Shown here one piece after another: positions 23,216 to 34,842 of a stretch of 64,000 nucleotides of DNA (position 1 is its first letter; each line of letters starts with the position of its first letter). The notes under the pieces are model-generated. The model made no database searches. It saw nothing but the letters and a program-made list of their open reading frames with translations, and had not been told where the DNA came from. The DNA comes from Echinarachnius parma (taxonomy: Eukaryota > Echinodermata > Echinoidea > Clypeasteroida > Echinarachniidae). Position numbers and translations under genes: made by a program. The stretch covers positions 1-64,000 of the forward strand of contig JBAMJV010009384.1 in the NCBI GenBank assembly GCA_037951105.1, written 5' to 3'.

Positions 23216-24895
23216 ATGACAAAAATAGTCCTGATATTAATTAGCTAAAAATCGTAATTAAAAGAGTATTTTTCTAATTTCTGTGTGGTAATGGATTCAG
23301 AAAGTTATACTGTGTACATATATGGTCATGTGTCATGAACTCGCCTCCCAAATAGGGTGGCACCGTTACATTTTGGGATTTTTTGCAAACATTTTCTTAA
23401 TTTTTTTTAAAACTACAAATCTGTTCCTAACAAATTTGGTATCATTTTAAAGAACTACCAGAATGCTATCTGTATGCAAAGTTTCAAAGGTAAACCTCTT
23501 TCCAAAATGGAGATACAGCTATTTGAAGGTTGGAGCAAGAGGGTGGCACAGGAAGCGACGCCGCAGGAAGCGGCGCCTGTGTACAAAGTCTATGGGAAAA
23601 TGCCTCTCAAAGTGCAATTTTTCCTAAAACGTCAATAACTTTGTGAAAACTGGATGTATAGCAACAATGTTTGTATCAAATGAAAGCTAAAACATTGAAC
23701 TTCAATGTCAAATGATTGAAAAGTGTCTTTGCCAAATCAAATTTTTATTAAATCAACACAAACAAAGAAAATTGGGGGTTTCCTGTACAGACTCAATGGG
23801 GGCACAATCTTGACCGATACATTTGGTGAATTCTTGGTAAAAATGTTAATATCTTTAAAAATATAAGGTTTCAGAAAAAAAAATTGGTATCAAATGAAAG
23901 CTTACTTATCAAACTATATTATGGCTCATCATATTTAGGCTTTACTCTATATTCCATTCATCTAGTGACTCCTAGTTACTAAAAATTAATGATTATTAAA
24001 AATAACAAAATTAATAAAGTATGAATGAAAAAATCTCTTGTAAAATAATAATTTACCCCATACAATATTATATTGCTGTAAAGGTTGAAGTCTGCTCTGC
24101 AAGAAAACATTATAATTTCTTGTCTAGAGCTACTTTAGACAAAGTTATCAGGAAATTATTGACCTCTAAAACTGTAAACAAAATTTCATGTTTTGGTTAA
24201 TATGAATAATTACCTGTACACCTAGTGTTAATTCTGAGTGCATATTTGGGTTCCTTGGAAAATTTCCTTTCAGAAAATGTATAGTTCTGATAGGGTAGGG
24301 GGTCTTTCTCAGAAAATATTTGCTCTCAACTGTAACATTGTCCCGCAGAAGCCCAAAATGGCATGTAACGCAAAAGGAGGCGACCTCACGACGCATGACC
24401 ATATCATGGTCAATTAATTATTCAGACTATTTTAATTGAAATATATAAAAAGATCAAATGGTATGTTACAGCAAAGAAAAATCAGCAACTTCAGTATGCC
24501 TTGATTTGGAAGGGTCTCTTGACCTTGACCTTAGTCGAATTTTTTTTTAATGAATGGTTTTTGATAGTTCACACTATTACCTTCAAATTGATGTATTATT
24601 TGGACCAATATGATGATTTTGAAATTTTGGCCTCCTGGTTGACATATTTATGGAATTGCCCTATTTTTCAATTAATACTTGAATTAAATTATATGTATGT
24701 ATATGTAATATACATTTCAGAATCAAACAACTTAAAATGGAATTTTATTTTATTTGATTCATGTTTGTGTTTGAAATGCAATTCTGTTCATAATACCAAC
24801 TGTTTTCATTGTTGCATTTTTGTTATATTATTCCAAATCATGCTATCATGTATGATTAATCACCTTGGAAATTTATTTTTCAAAATCTCCTGCTA
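23216..24895. other. HYOU1 intron sequence, no exon seen
   Basis: AT-rich. Blocks near 23338 ('ctcgcctcccaaatagggtg') and 24350-24400 on the other strand ('ggtcgcctccttttgcg') look like diverged inverted ends of an old element about 1.06 kb long. The long frame at 24501-24896 is AT-driven and not protein-like. Confidence 0.4.
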
Positions 24896-25176
24896 AAGAT
24901 CCTTAGAAGTTGAACTTAAAAAGTATGGAAAGCCATGAGTTTCTTTGTAAAATTTGTGTAAAAGTCCCTTTGTAAAGGCATAAAATGTTGAATCAAAATT
25001 ATTTATTTTCTTTTATCAAGGAGATGTTAATGTTCTTGATGCAACATTTATGAAAAGTCTAAAATTCTTGCTTTGTTGCTTTTGAATATATATTCCAAGG
25101 TTACAAATGGCGTTCCATAATAGTTAAAGGTCCAATTTAGAGTTAAGTTCAACTTAGAATCTTTGTGAAACACCCG
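24896..25176. mobile_element. Foldback MITE next to a HYOU1 splice donor
   Basis: Inverted ends GATCCTTAGAAGTTGAACTT and AAGTTCAACTTAGAATCTTTG are present, with interior text shared with the better preserved copy at 55643-55960 ('tcaaggagat', 'ttccaaggtt'). It ends only about 9 bases from the HYOU1 donor at 25190, so it forms the start of that intron. Confidence 0.7.
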
Positions 25177-25190
25177 GCCCAGTTACTTAC

Positions 25191-25371
25191 TTGTTGAGAA
25201 CGATCTCCATGGGAACTCCCGGCTTTACTATGGCAACCTTAAGCCATTCACTGCCCAGATCCACCGACATGACGGCGAGACCGCTGGACATCTCAAAACG
25301 ACTGACCACCAGGAAGAGGGTCAGCGTTGAGAGCACCCCAAACATCTGCATGCCCATCATTCTTTTCCTTC
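25191..25371 (-). CDS. HYOU1: HYOU1 first coding exon (signal peptide and start of ATPase domain)
   Basis: HYOU1/GRP170 is an ER-lumenal large Hsp70 relative that acts as a nucleotide exchange factor and holdase. On the minus strand an acceptor (acaaatctttgcag) precedes the exon at 25371; coding starts at the ATG at 25360 (a second ATG follows at once). The coding part is 170 nt: a hydrophobic signal peptide ([15 protein letters not shown] region) followed by [20 protein letters not shown] and then VPMEIVLNK, nearly identical to the diagnostic N-terminus of mature GRP170. Donor gtaagt at 25190 leaves a 2-nt partial codon. The acceptor upstream of the ATG implies at least one 5' non-coding exon further right, possibly ending at the minus-strand donor near 25856 (gtaagac). 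Confidence 0.95.
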
Positions 25372-26060
25372 CTGCAAAGATTTGTAAAAAAAAACAAACA
25401 TGAAAAATAGATAAAATACTTTGCCACAAGTATTTATATATTACAGTGCCAGATTTGAATAGTCTGCAAAGTAACAGGTCACCATATATTTAGGAGTGGT
25501 CTACAGCTCACCAGGCAAGGTGGTTTATACAGGTGTCATTTGTATGACGCACCTCTTGACCCATGGGAAAGGAGCGTCATGGGTGCCGTGCGCCATGGAT
25601 GCATCCATGACGCAACTTTCCCGGGGGTCAAGAGGTGAGTCATACAAATAAGAGATCCTGGGTTCAAATCCTAACCAGGTCATACCAAAGACTTTGAATT
25701 AAAAGTGGTACATTCACTATGGCAACTCACTGTAAAGAGATATCTAGAGCAAATCCTGACAAAAAGTGGCATACATTTTGTACCTGTAGGGCAATTTTTA
25801 CATTTGGCTGGATCTTTATTTTCTGCAATCATTTGAAAAGTGGAAGGGATGTCTTACCAACTTGTTTGCAATCCTACAAAGAATCAATTCAAACATATTT
25901 CAGAGCTATGTTCATGTAAAAATGGACACTTTGAACCGTTTTCCCATCAAGACACTTGTCATCTGACATTCTGACTTCTAGCCCGGCACTCAGCGTTTAT
26001 AGTGTAGAGAAATTGGCCTGAATGGGCATATTCCCGTAGTTATGGTATCTTGGTAGTATT
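25372..26060. other. Intron and possible 5' non-coding exon of HYOU1
   Basis: A minus-strand donor-like sequence (TTG|gtaagac) lies at 25850-25858. An inverted pair near 25535-25640 ('gacgcacctcttgaccc' with 'gggtcaagaggtgagtc') marks a small foldback repeat. No other gene is seen. Confidence 0.3.
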
Positions 26061-26061
26061 A

Positions 26062-26216
26062 TGTCCGACACACCCCGCTGCGCGGATACCCCGGAAGTCG
26101 GCACGGATGTGGACGTGACGGTCACGCTGCAGCGCAGCTGAGCGTGTAGCTAGCTACGGCATGCACTGGGGCATGGCGATGCAGTGAAGCGACGCCGGGG
26201 ATCGGACGGCTATAAA
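26062..26216. promoter_or_regulatory. Candidate core promoter: GC-rich block with ETS site and TATA box
   Basis: A locally CpG-rich stretch contains CCGGAAGT (26091-26098, ETS/GABP-type, common in housekeeping promoters), the palindromic-looking GACGTGACGGTCACG, and on the plus strand TATAAA (26211-26216). It lies 5' of the HYOU1 coding exon (minus) and 5' of a plus-strand segment that ends in a donor at about 27251. It could therefore serve either strand. This is inference from motifs only. Confidence 0.35.
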
Positions 26217-26342
26217 GCGTGAATGTCGGCCATGATTCGGGGAGTTTGACCAGAAAGTTACCAGTGAAAAGTACCAGTTTATAGTACCAGTATTGAACAG
26301 TATAGTCAGTTGTAGTCACGTCAGTTAATAGTTATGTATTAC

Positions 26343-26453
26343 TAGTGCTGTAACCGATCATCGGATCGGCATGCCGATCACGATCCGATCATACATGATC
26401 GGACCGTTTTTGCCGATTTCCGATCATGCAGAAAAAATCGGAAGATCGGATCG

Positions 26454-26491
<38 letters not shown>

Positions 26492-26884
26492 TTTTTTTTT
26501 CTTTGGAAAATGATCCCAAAAAACATATTTTGGGAATATAAATGAATACCAAAGCAACATATATCCATATGAATAAGCCCAAGGTAATCTTGTATGGGTA
26601 TGCTTTCATTTAAAACTGATTACCTCTCCTTTTACAAAATTATTCGCGCCGATTTTGAGCTTAGTCCCATGTGTTTCTGAAAGGTTACGCCAAATTAATC
26701 ACATGGGACTAAGCTCAGAATCGGCGTGAGTAATTTTGTAAAAGAAGAGGTAATCAGTTTGAAATGAAAGCATACCCGTACAAGATTACCTTGGGCTTAT
26801 TAATATGGATCTATGTTGCTTTGGTATTCATTTATATTCCCCAAATGTGTTTTTTGGGGATCATTTTCCAAAGAAAAAAAAAAC

Positions 26885-26919
<35 letters not shown>

Positions 26920-27028
26920 TTTTTTTTAGCCGATCATCCGATCCCGATCATCGATCCGATTTCGAAGATCAAAAAAATTTTGCCGATCCGATCAAACGAT
27001 CCGATCATCAAGGTCAGTTACAGCACTA
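26343..27028. mobile_element. Palindromic hAT-type MITE with exact 8-bp target duplication
   Basis: Termini TAGTGCTGTAACCGATCA at left and, reading in from the right, TAGTGCTGTAACTGACC. Flanks are TGTATTAC at 26335-26342 and 27029-27036, an exact 8-bp duplication. The two halves are near-complete inverted repeats of over 300 bp (GATC-rich part, poly-A/poly-T tract of about 30, 'aaaacatattttgggaat', 'atgggactaagctca'). The centre lies near 26690. No coding capacity is present; the apparent frames are poly-Phe artefacts. Confidence 0.9.
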
Positions 27029-27036
27029 TGTATTAC

Positions 27037-27251
27037 CCAGTTATATCGCGTGTTCATCATGTCTACCGGTAGTAGGAATATTAGTATGTTGTAGTGTATT
27101 TAGCGCTGGAAATAGTATGTTTCCGAGCGGAGCGGAAAGTAGTGTTTTTATATGAACCCGTGGAAAGAGCGACCCTCTCGCCTCGCCCCAGTATATCGAC
27201 GTCGGAGTCGGTCTTCGTGGTCCTGGGCAACATCGTCGTCGACCTCGGCAG
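27037..27251 (+). other. Possible 5' exon with splice donor
   Basis: Downstream of the TATA box (and after the MITE) a non-AT-rich segment ends in CTCGGCAG|gtgagag at about 27251. An ATG at 27152 would open a 34-codon Arg/Ser-rich frame into the donor. No downstream exon could be matched, so this may be the first exon of an unknown plus-strand transcript or part of an old repeat. Confidence 0.2.
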
Positions 27252-27276
27252 GTGAGAGCTCTCGTTTTTCTACAAT

Positions 27277-30200
27277 AGAAAGGAGTTCTCTAAGTGAAAG
27301 TTAAACAGTGCACAGAGTTACCAGAGGACTACTCCCCTTCTGTAGATTTCACTGTGTACAGTAGACATGTAGCCTAGGAAAAAAGATTCAGAGATCAGAC
27401 TGTTACAGTGTATCGGCCATTTCAGGATCCAAAATCTTTCGGACTCGGATATCGCTTTATCGTGAACACAGCTGCTTGCCTGTTGCTTAAAAAGTGTGGA
27501 TATTTCTGATTTGTTTTGCTCATCCGAACTAAATCATCTCGGGATTATAAAGATAATTATCCTATGTTCTCCATCGTGTCAATTCAGGTATGGTAAGAAA
27601 TAAACTCTGGTACGTTATAATATAAATATTAAAATATGTTTTCTGTCAGCAAAAATCAGTCAGAAGAAAATTCAGAACGTTTGATTTTGACACCTTGTAA
27701 ACAAATGTCTGAATGATTTTACAAACGTTCTTCTGAACTAGGCCTGGTCCCTGGAATTGAAATGGAAATGGAATTGCATGACAAAGACAAAGTCTCAATT
27801 CTCAAACTCAAATTCAAACTTCAAAGTCAAAGTCGAAATAGCAGACACACACAGTCATACATTACAACTTAAATCAATAGCAATAAGTATAAATATTATA
27901 ATTGAATGGACAACAAACTAAATGCACAATATCGCTACACTCACATTATGTTAGTTTCTTCTCATTCGAATAATTCATTCAATTTCTGTCAATTAAAATT
28001 TACCACAATACAACACAGATTTTCACGTGTGGGACTGGGCAATATGCCAAGAATTTAATTTATGAAAAACTCAAATAATCGTCATTCACATAACGATTCA
28101 AAAGATATTCTAGCAAATTACCGTGCTTACCTTTAATAACTTCCCGATGTTAGATTTAAAATGTTTAATATTTCGGCAGAAAACGTGGATCATTCCCTTT
28201 CAATTCGCCATTCGCCGGTGTTCAACTTTTATCAGTATCACACATGTTCAATAGCGGACGTGTACTTAACAAAGGTGCATTGACCGGCCTAAAAGCTATG
28301 CGAAGTGGCAGTCCCTTATTGGACACGTAATACGTACTGTGAAATACACGTCATCATTATACCGTTCTGTGAATATGTTTCATAATAATCAAGTATTTCA
28401 TCATCGTCTAGCTTTTTTATGAAAATAGAATCAATATCCATCTAACTAGATCATTATGGTCCTTAAATACATATAATGTCGTATCCTGACAGATTGATGA
28501 GTGTCTGGTTTAGATTTGACAGAGAGAGCCTCAAGCTGAGTGGGTCAAATAATTATGGTCAGGCTATATCCAGGATCTATCTTGAGATAGATATATGAGA
28601 CGAGAGCCTATTATAGATCAGCAAAATATAAATACCGGCGGTATATATTGTTTATATTTGTGTTTGATTTAATAAAAAGTGCATTCCTCTGTTTGCCAGT
28701 TTGGGTAGGCCTACTGTTGTTCCGTATTTAGCTGCATTTGTTTGTTATAATGCAGTTGCAAGTGGTTTTTGTCTCAGCCTAAGAACCATTTTTCATGCTG
28801 CATCGCATCGTTGATCATTGTAAGAAATTTTGATCACATTGTGATCATTGTATTGTATATTGTTCGTTTAGAAAATTTGTGAAAATATGGAAATATAATA
28901 GAAAATCATAAATATATCGATGATCATGGTATTATAAATAATAATTTTAATAATCGTAGGCCGTTATGTTTGTATATAGTAATGATTGGCCTAATTTCTA
29001 AAATGTTCTTTTCAGTTTATTTCCGATAGTTCAATAATATATATGCCTTATAGACTAGGCGCTATAGTAATATAACTGCAATAATTGGTTCTATTATTCT
29101 ATATTAACAATTAGAAGGCAAAGGCCTACCACTGTAATACTTGTTTCAGACAGACATTTTTTTGTATTGATTGCCGAGAATATATCATTAAAAACTAATA
29201 TACTCAATGATGCTAAAAGTGTGTAACTTTCGCTAGCCTAATTGACAGGTGGCCTCTTGTCGTCAAGACAGCCTCCCTATTATTTTTTTGTTTGAAAGGG
29301 TGTATTGTACATGATACATGTATTATTAAAATATATGATTTATGTGAATATGTGTTTATTTTATTTGTGAGATGAGTTCTTCCTTTTGTTTTATTATCGA
29401 CCTCCTTGGAGATCTGGAAAAATTGCTACAGCCGACGGTATTTCACGTCGTCAGAGCGGGGTATTGGGATAAGTTTTCAACTAGCAATAATCGCGCCTCG
29501 GATAAACCTCATTGGCTACGATACTGCCTCTGCGCAAAGATACTGTATACGCCGTTCATAAGGAATACGTATAACTCTGCTATGTGCAGTTTCGTGGTTA
29601 GTAAGTTAAGAAACCGCCGTGTAAATCATCATTCCGAATGTAATAAAATACTCAAAAATGCGGACAAAGGTTGAACATAACGTGAAATTAAATATGTATT
29701 TAAGTAAACATGAAGGATTACCAATATATACACGTAATATGTGTAATATATAATAAAAACCTGTAAATTATATGCATTGCGCACGCCGATTTGAAACGAT
29801 ACCAGCTCCGCGGCTTCCGTATGTTAATTAGCTCATGTATATTCATAAGGTGACGTCACGCGTCAGCTGTGCATGCACGAGCGGATGTGTGTGCGGGTGT
29901 TTCAACGTTGGCTTTTGAAATATAGCACGTCCAGTATAATATTATTACATGTATGAAAAATGCAATATACTTTTTGATATCCCATATATTTTCTGTATAA
30001 TAAATACGTTTTGACGTATACTACCTTTAAAAATCGCCTACATTAGGCCTATATCGCTGTTGTCATACAGTTTTTTGTTATAATATCATTGAGTGTGCAG
30101 TTCAGTGTAACAAAATAATTTTTACAAACATATCTAGGGAAACTGACCCGAATATCTACATGAAAATGGAATTAGGGTACCACAGCAGGGGGAGCCCGAG

Positions 30201-30400
30201 TTTTGTTTCATTTAATTTAATTTTCATTTTAAAAATAATTTCAAAATGGGTGCTCACACAAACTTTTCTCAGGCTTTAATATTTGGGACACATTAATTGT
30301 TGATCGACAACATTTCAAAACAGTTCAAAAATATAATAGAAAAATGTAAACTGTCCAGAAATAAATTGAATGAATGAAAATGAGAAAATAAATCTTGTTG
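27277..30400. other. Long intergenic stretch without recognised gene
   Basis: AT-rich, no protein-like frames beyond 29372-29674 (100 codons, unconvincing), and no clear repeats. A small inverted-end block is possible near 27620-27740. The one notable site is the CRE at 29851. Confidence 0.5.
29851..29858. promoter_or_regulatory. Perfect CRE palindrome TGACGTCA
   Basis: TGACGTCA lies in a local CpG-richer patch (29780-29910). It could mark a promoter or enhancer, but no transcript start can be assigned. Confidence 0.3.
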
Positions 30401-30498
30401 ATACAATGTAATCCATATGCCTTATCTGAGGGGCAATATAGAGAGAAAGGGGGGGGGGGGTTCGGTGAGGCTGGCGTGCACATTTCCATTCCCTGCGG

Positions 30499-30687
30499 AA
30501 GTGGCGAAGCGTGGATAATTGGACCGATTTGGGGGCACGCAAAATTATTGGGGGCACACCTAATGTATTTCTTTGTTTTTCAAAAAATGTCCCCTTATGT
30601 TTCCTATTGTTTTATTCAAATCATTGGGGGACACATGCCCCCATGCTTCCCCCCCCCCCCCCCCCCCCTTCGCTATATACGCCACTG
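30499..30687. mobile_element. hAT-like MITE, older copy of the 33751-33952 family
   Basis: Begins (A)AGTGGCGAAGCGTGG and ends ATACGCCACTG. The interior 'ggggcacgcaaaattattgg' and 'cccttatgtttcctattg' matches 33751-33952. The left terminal base is changed and flanking 8-mers differ, so the target duplication is lost. Confidence 0.7.
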
Positions 30688-30726
30688 ATGTGGAGGATTG
30701 TGACTGTCTGCTACATGTGCACACAT

Positions 30727-32366
30727 CAGGGGCGTAGACAACGGGGGGGATGAGGGGGATGCATCCCCCCCCACCTCACAAGGTGGGGGGGATGACATGT
30801 ACAACCATCCCCCCCAGGTTTTAGCGAAGGATATATTTTGTTGTGTGTGTATCTGTATATGAGTGGGAAAGAAAACATAAGTTGTATGAGCTAAGACTTG
30901 TTAATTCTAACGTTTAAAGGACAATGAAATCCAGACAAATTGTTGTTTGCACTATAAGACACTAAATATAATGAATAGTCTCTGAAAATTTGAGCACAAT
31001 CGGTCAAGAAATAAGAAAACTATGGCTCTTTGAAAAGAACCATGTATTTCTTCGAGTGACTCAAATTGGCAACGCACTCTGGCAAAGTTGTGGACAACTC
31101 CCCATACATTTTGTACACAAAATTTCAGTTTTGTTACATTTTCTCAAAATTTATGTTTACCCTTCGTTCGAGTTCAACATATGTTTTGTAGAATGCTTTT
31201 ATACATAACATATCATGAGTTGGGGGAATGGAAAAATGGGACTATGAAGAAAACTGTAAAAATGGGAACATTTGTGTACAAAACATATGGGGAGTTGTCC
31301 ACACACTTATCAGAGTGCGTTGCCAATTTGAGTTCCCCATAGGAATAAATGGACATCTTCAAAGAGCCGTAGTTTTCTTATTTCTTACCCGATTATGCTC
31401 TAACTTTCAGAGATTCTTCTTCTTAATCTCTTCAAGACTATGAAAGCAAAATTGTGCTTGGGTTTCATTGCCCTTTAAAAAGGCAATTTATACATCCATT
31501 TTCAATTTTCGCTGCGCGCTTCGCGCGCGAACAGATTATCTCAGTTTGTTGTGTAACTTGCGTATGGTCTTGGGTGAGTATTTTTTTCTGTATACCGGGC
31601 CACGTAGTTCCAGTGTAGGCTGGCATTGCTCTGGCTGCTTGTGTGACGTGCACCAAATTGCACCATTTCAAGTATATATATCAATGCAAAATCTTCTCCG
31701 TGGGAAGGAGATACCCCCTCCCAAACCCTCCCTATTTGGCTCTGCCCCAGCCCTCGGCAGCTTCGCCCCTCGGGACTCATTCTTGGCAATAGGCTAAGTT
31801 GAATCATACATAATGTGGCATATGGCGATGTTGGAACTGTGTATGACGCTAAATATAAATACAATATTTGTGTTTGTGTTGGGGTGCATATTCATTAGTG
31901 TGTCAATTATTTGTTTTCTTCGTGAACATATATTCAAAATTTCTGGTCGATCAAATCATAACACGCTTTCCCAGATACAGTCACTGTTAAGCCCGAATTT
32001 CCTATCTAGGTAAGCACCAGATTGCACAATTTCAAGTCCAAAAATGCAAAAGCTCCCTACCGTGGGAGGGGGGATACCATAAAGTTGGAAGCACTGTGAG
32101 TGTGGTTGGGCATGAGCCCCTACACACATAAAATCGTGAGCCCCCATAGGTTTTGCCCCCCACCCCCAAATCCAAAACTTCTTCCGGCACGCCATCTAAA
32201 CATCTACACCCCCCCCCCCCCCCCCCCCCCCCACTGAGAGGACTTTCAAGCAATTGTCTTGGTCTCGAAATATTTCGGCAGGTGGTCTCGGCCGCGAACA
32301 AATTGGTCTTGGTCCGGTGAACGGCAAATCATCCCCCCCAGGTGTCAGAACCTGTCTACGCCACTG
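30727..32366 (+). mobile_element. hAT-like composite element, copy B, with exact 8-bp target duplication
   Basis: Terminal inverted repeats CAGGGGCGTAGACAACGG and CCTGTCTACGCCACTG. Flanks GCACACAT at 30719-30726 and 32367-32374 are identical. The interior matches copy A (14669-17322) in the opposite orientation. Copy B lacks the mariner-like insertion of copy A but carries its own insertion at 30918-31474. Confidence 0.9.
30918..31474. mobile_element. TTAA-flanked foldback MITE inside copy B
   Basis: TTAA at 30914-30917 and 31475-31478. Termini AGGACAATGAAATCCAGAC and GGGTTTCATTGCCCT. Internal arms are long inverted repeats ('ggcaacgcactctggcaaag', 'acaactccccatac' and complements), giving an almost complete hairpin. 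The insertion separates text that is continuous in copy A. Confidence 0.85.
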
Positions 32367-32459
32367 GCACACATGCTTTATCAATTATTATATAGTCCGA
32401 GTATATCTGGCCAGCGGCTCCACGAGGGCTCATGACCCGTGAATTCGTATATTAATGAT

Positions 32460-32900
32460 TTAATTCATCCATCTATCCATCTATCCACCCATCCATCCAT
32501 CCATCTTTATATGCATCCATATATACATCCATATATCCATCTTTCTATACATTCATACAAACATCATTTGATTAATTAATTAATTAATTCATTCATTCAT
32601 TCATTCATTCATTCATTAATTCATACATTCATTTTACTCACCACTCCATCCATACATTATATCAATCCATTCTTCCTTATATCCATCCTTTCACATCCAT
32701 CCATCCATCCATCTATCCATCCACCCACCATCCATCCATCCGTCTATCCAACCACCCATCCATCCATCCATCCATCCACCCACCCACTCATCCATCCATC
32801 CATCCACCCATCCATCCATCCGTCTATCCACCAACCCATCCATCCATTTATCCATCAATCCATCTATCCATCCCCCCATACATCCATCCATATCCTTATC
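32460..32900. repeat. CATC tetranucleotide minisatellite
   Basis: Long imperfect (CATC)n with CATT/TTAA tracts at 32568-32625. The minus-strand frame through it is a Trp/Met/Asp/Gly repeat artefact. Confidence 0.9.
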
Positions 32901-33742
32901 TAAATCAATCACGTCCACACTCAGCATAATTATGTACATTCATGTAAATTGATATAGGCTGACAATCATTATGTATAAGTTATTCTAATGTACCGTATTT
33001 ATTATTTACAGACCATACAAAATGACATACTAGGTAATAAATGTACTACCTACTTCCGAATATTCCTTCATCAATTTAACGCTGAGTTGAAAATATTTCG
33101 TATTCATGCATTGATTAGAATTACTATTTTGGTTTAGCACACAATTTTAATCAATTTTGTGACAACACTTTCTTTTTAATTATCATACGTACCATACTAA
33201 CATTACACACGTATATTAATACAAAATAAGACATGGAAATATTGAATGATATTGAATGACGTTTCAAAAGGAAATTATATACAAATAAAATCATGTTAGG
33301 GTTAATACACATGTATATACGCTATTAATTTGTTTAAAATTGATTGTCTTGATACCATACATAAATATGATGTATACAAAAAAAAACATTTAATAAATAC
33401 AACGTACTAGTAGTAGTCTTTTCCTATATGGTGACAACTGATTTCGTTCGTTAACTGAGAAAATAAAATTGCTGCACACAAGTCATAATTATCTAACACA
33501 ATTTTGTATTTAAAAGTAAGATTGTAATGCAATTCATATAAATCACATTGTTATAGCCTTCTAGTTAGGTTCTCAATATAGTCTAAAATAAGGCACACAT
33601 TATCCAGTCATTTCATCAAACAATCACTCAATCAATCGATTGAGCAGTCAAAAATCGTCCGATCGGTCTATCAATATATCAGTCAATCAATCAATCAATC
33701 GATTAAATAATCAGCAGTCGTGTAATCGATAACAAATATATC
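32901..33742. other. AT-rich stretch with CAAT/ATCG simple repeats
   Basis: AT-rich, with AATC/ATCG-type repeats at 33620-33740 that continue after the MITE to 34075. No gene is seen. Confidence 0.5.
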
Positions 33743-33750
33743 GTTCAGTC

Positions 33751-33952
33751 CAGTGGCGTAGCGTGGTCGGACTGATTGGGGGGGGGGGGGGGGGGGGGGC
33801 ACGCAAAACTATTGGGGGGGGGCACACCTTATGTATTTCTTTGTTTTTTCAAAAAATGGCCCCTTATGTTTTCTATTGTTTTTTCAAAATTATTGGGGGG
33901 CACAGGCCCCCCCCCCCCCCCCGTGCCCCCCCCCCCCGTAGCTACGCCACTG
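33751..33952. mobile_element. 202-bp hAT-type MITE with exact 8-bp target duplication
   Basis: Termini CAGTGGCGTAGCGTGG and CGTAGCTACGCCACTG. Flanks GTTCAGTC at 33743-33750 and 33953-33960. Long G and C runs near both ends could pair. Same termini as the composite elements, so probably moved by the same transposase. No coding capacity. Confidence 0.93.
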
Positions 33953-34313
33953 GTTCAGTCTACAAATCGATCAGTACAATAAATAAATAAATCGATCAAT
34001 ACAACTAATAAATAAATCGATCGATACAATTAATTAATAAATCGATCGATCGATTAATCAAGCAATCAAATGATGGCATGTTGGATTATTAGTTTCCCTT
34101 TCGTTCTAGTCATTATTTATATATTTTGTCCTCGTCTTCAATCTAAATACAAATTGGAATCCATAATACAAAAAATAGCGTTTGTAACATACACCTTCTA
34201 ATTGTATATCCCGTAATAAAACAACTTCCATTCATGATGACTTATATATTAGTTTGACGGAGCAAACATCCCAACGATAGAAGCGTCGGGGGAGAGTCAG
34301 AAGGACGTTTTAA

Positions 34314-34838
34314 AGGGGTAGTACAGTTTTGGTAAGGCTGTACTTTAGTAACCTGGACAGTAATAATATAAACTAATAAGTATTTATAACTCCACCATGC
34401 TCGAAAGGTATACATAATTACAAGCGACTACGTAAAAAAACCCGTTATCATTTAAAAAGAGCCATTCAAACACAAGAGGGCGCTTTCTAAAAAGGCATTG
34501 GTTTCAACCATTTTTCATACAAAAGTATGCATGTGATGGTTTGTGATTAAATAGAGAGATCATCAACAACTATTTAAAAAACGCTTTTGACAATTTTTGA
34601 AAAAGTTCAAGCTTTTTTTTTATTTTTTGAAAAAATCATCTAATTATTTGGGCCCCAAAAATTAAAAGATCCGATATATTTATTGATATTTCAGCCGTTT
34701 CTGGGTCGATTTTGACCAAATAAAGTGTATTCTGCCATTAAAATTGCATGTTCTCTCAAATTCGACACTCAGTTTTTCATTACCTCACAACAAAATTGTG
34801 ATATGCAGCGCCCTCTCTACCCAAACTGAACTACCCCT
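34314..34838. mobile_element. Complete 525-bp TTAA-flanked MITE
   Basis: TTAA at 34310-34313 and 34839-34842. Termini AGGGGTAGTACAGTTTTGG and CAAACTGAACTACCCCT form an imperfect inverted repeat. This is the best full-length copy of the family also seen at 1-543, 600-814, 2551-3050 and inside 44465-45257. Confidence 0.88.
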
Positions 34839-34842
34839 TTAA

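Noticed and set aside
24501..24896. 131-codon plus-strand frame
   Set aside because: Composition (Phe, Leu, Tyr, Ile and Asn from AT-rich DNA) and lack of any domain-like pattern point to a chance frame in a HYOU1 intron.
26378..27155. Frames with long Phe runs on both strands
   Set aside because: They are poly-T/poly-A tracts of the palindromic hAT MITE.
26062..27310. Solo LTR around the TATA box
   Set aside because: TG and CA ends can be proposed, but no matching target duplication was found and no second copy exists in the window.
32691..32939. Minus-strand frame rich in Trp, Met, Asp and Gly
   Set aside because: Product of the CATC repeat.
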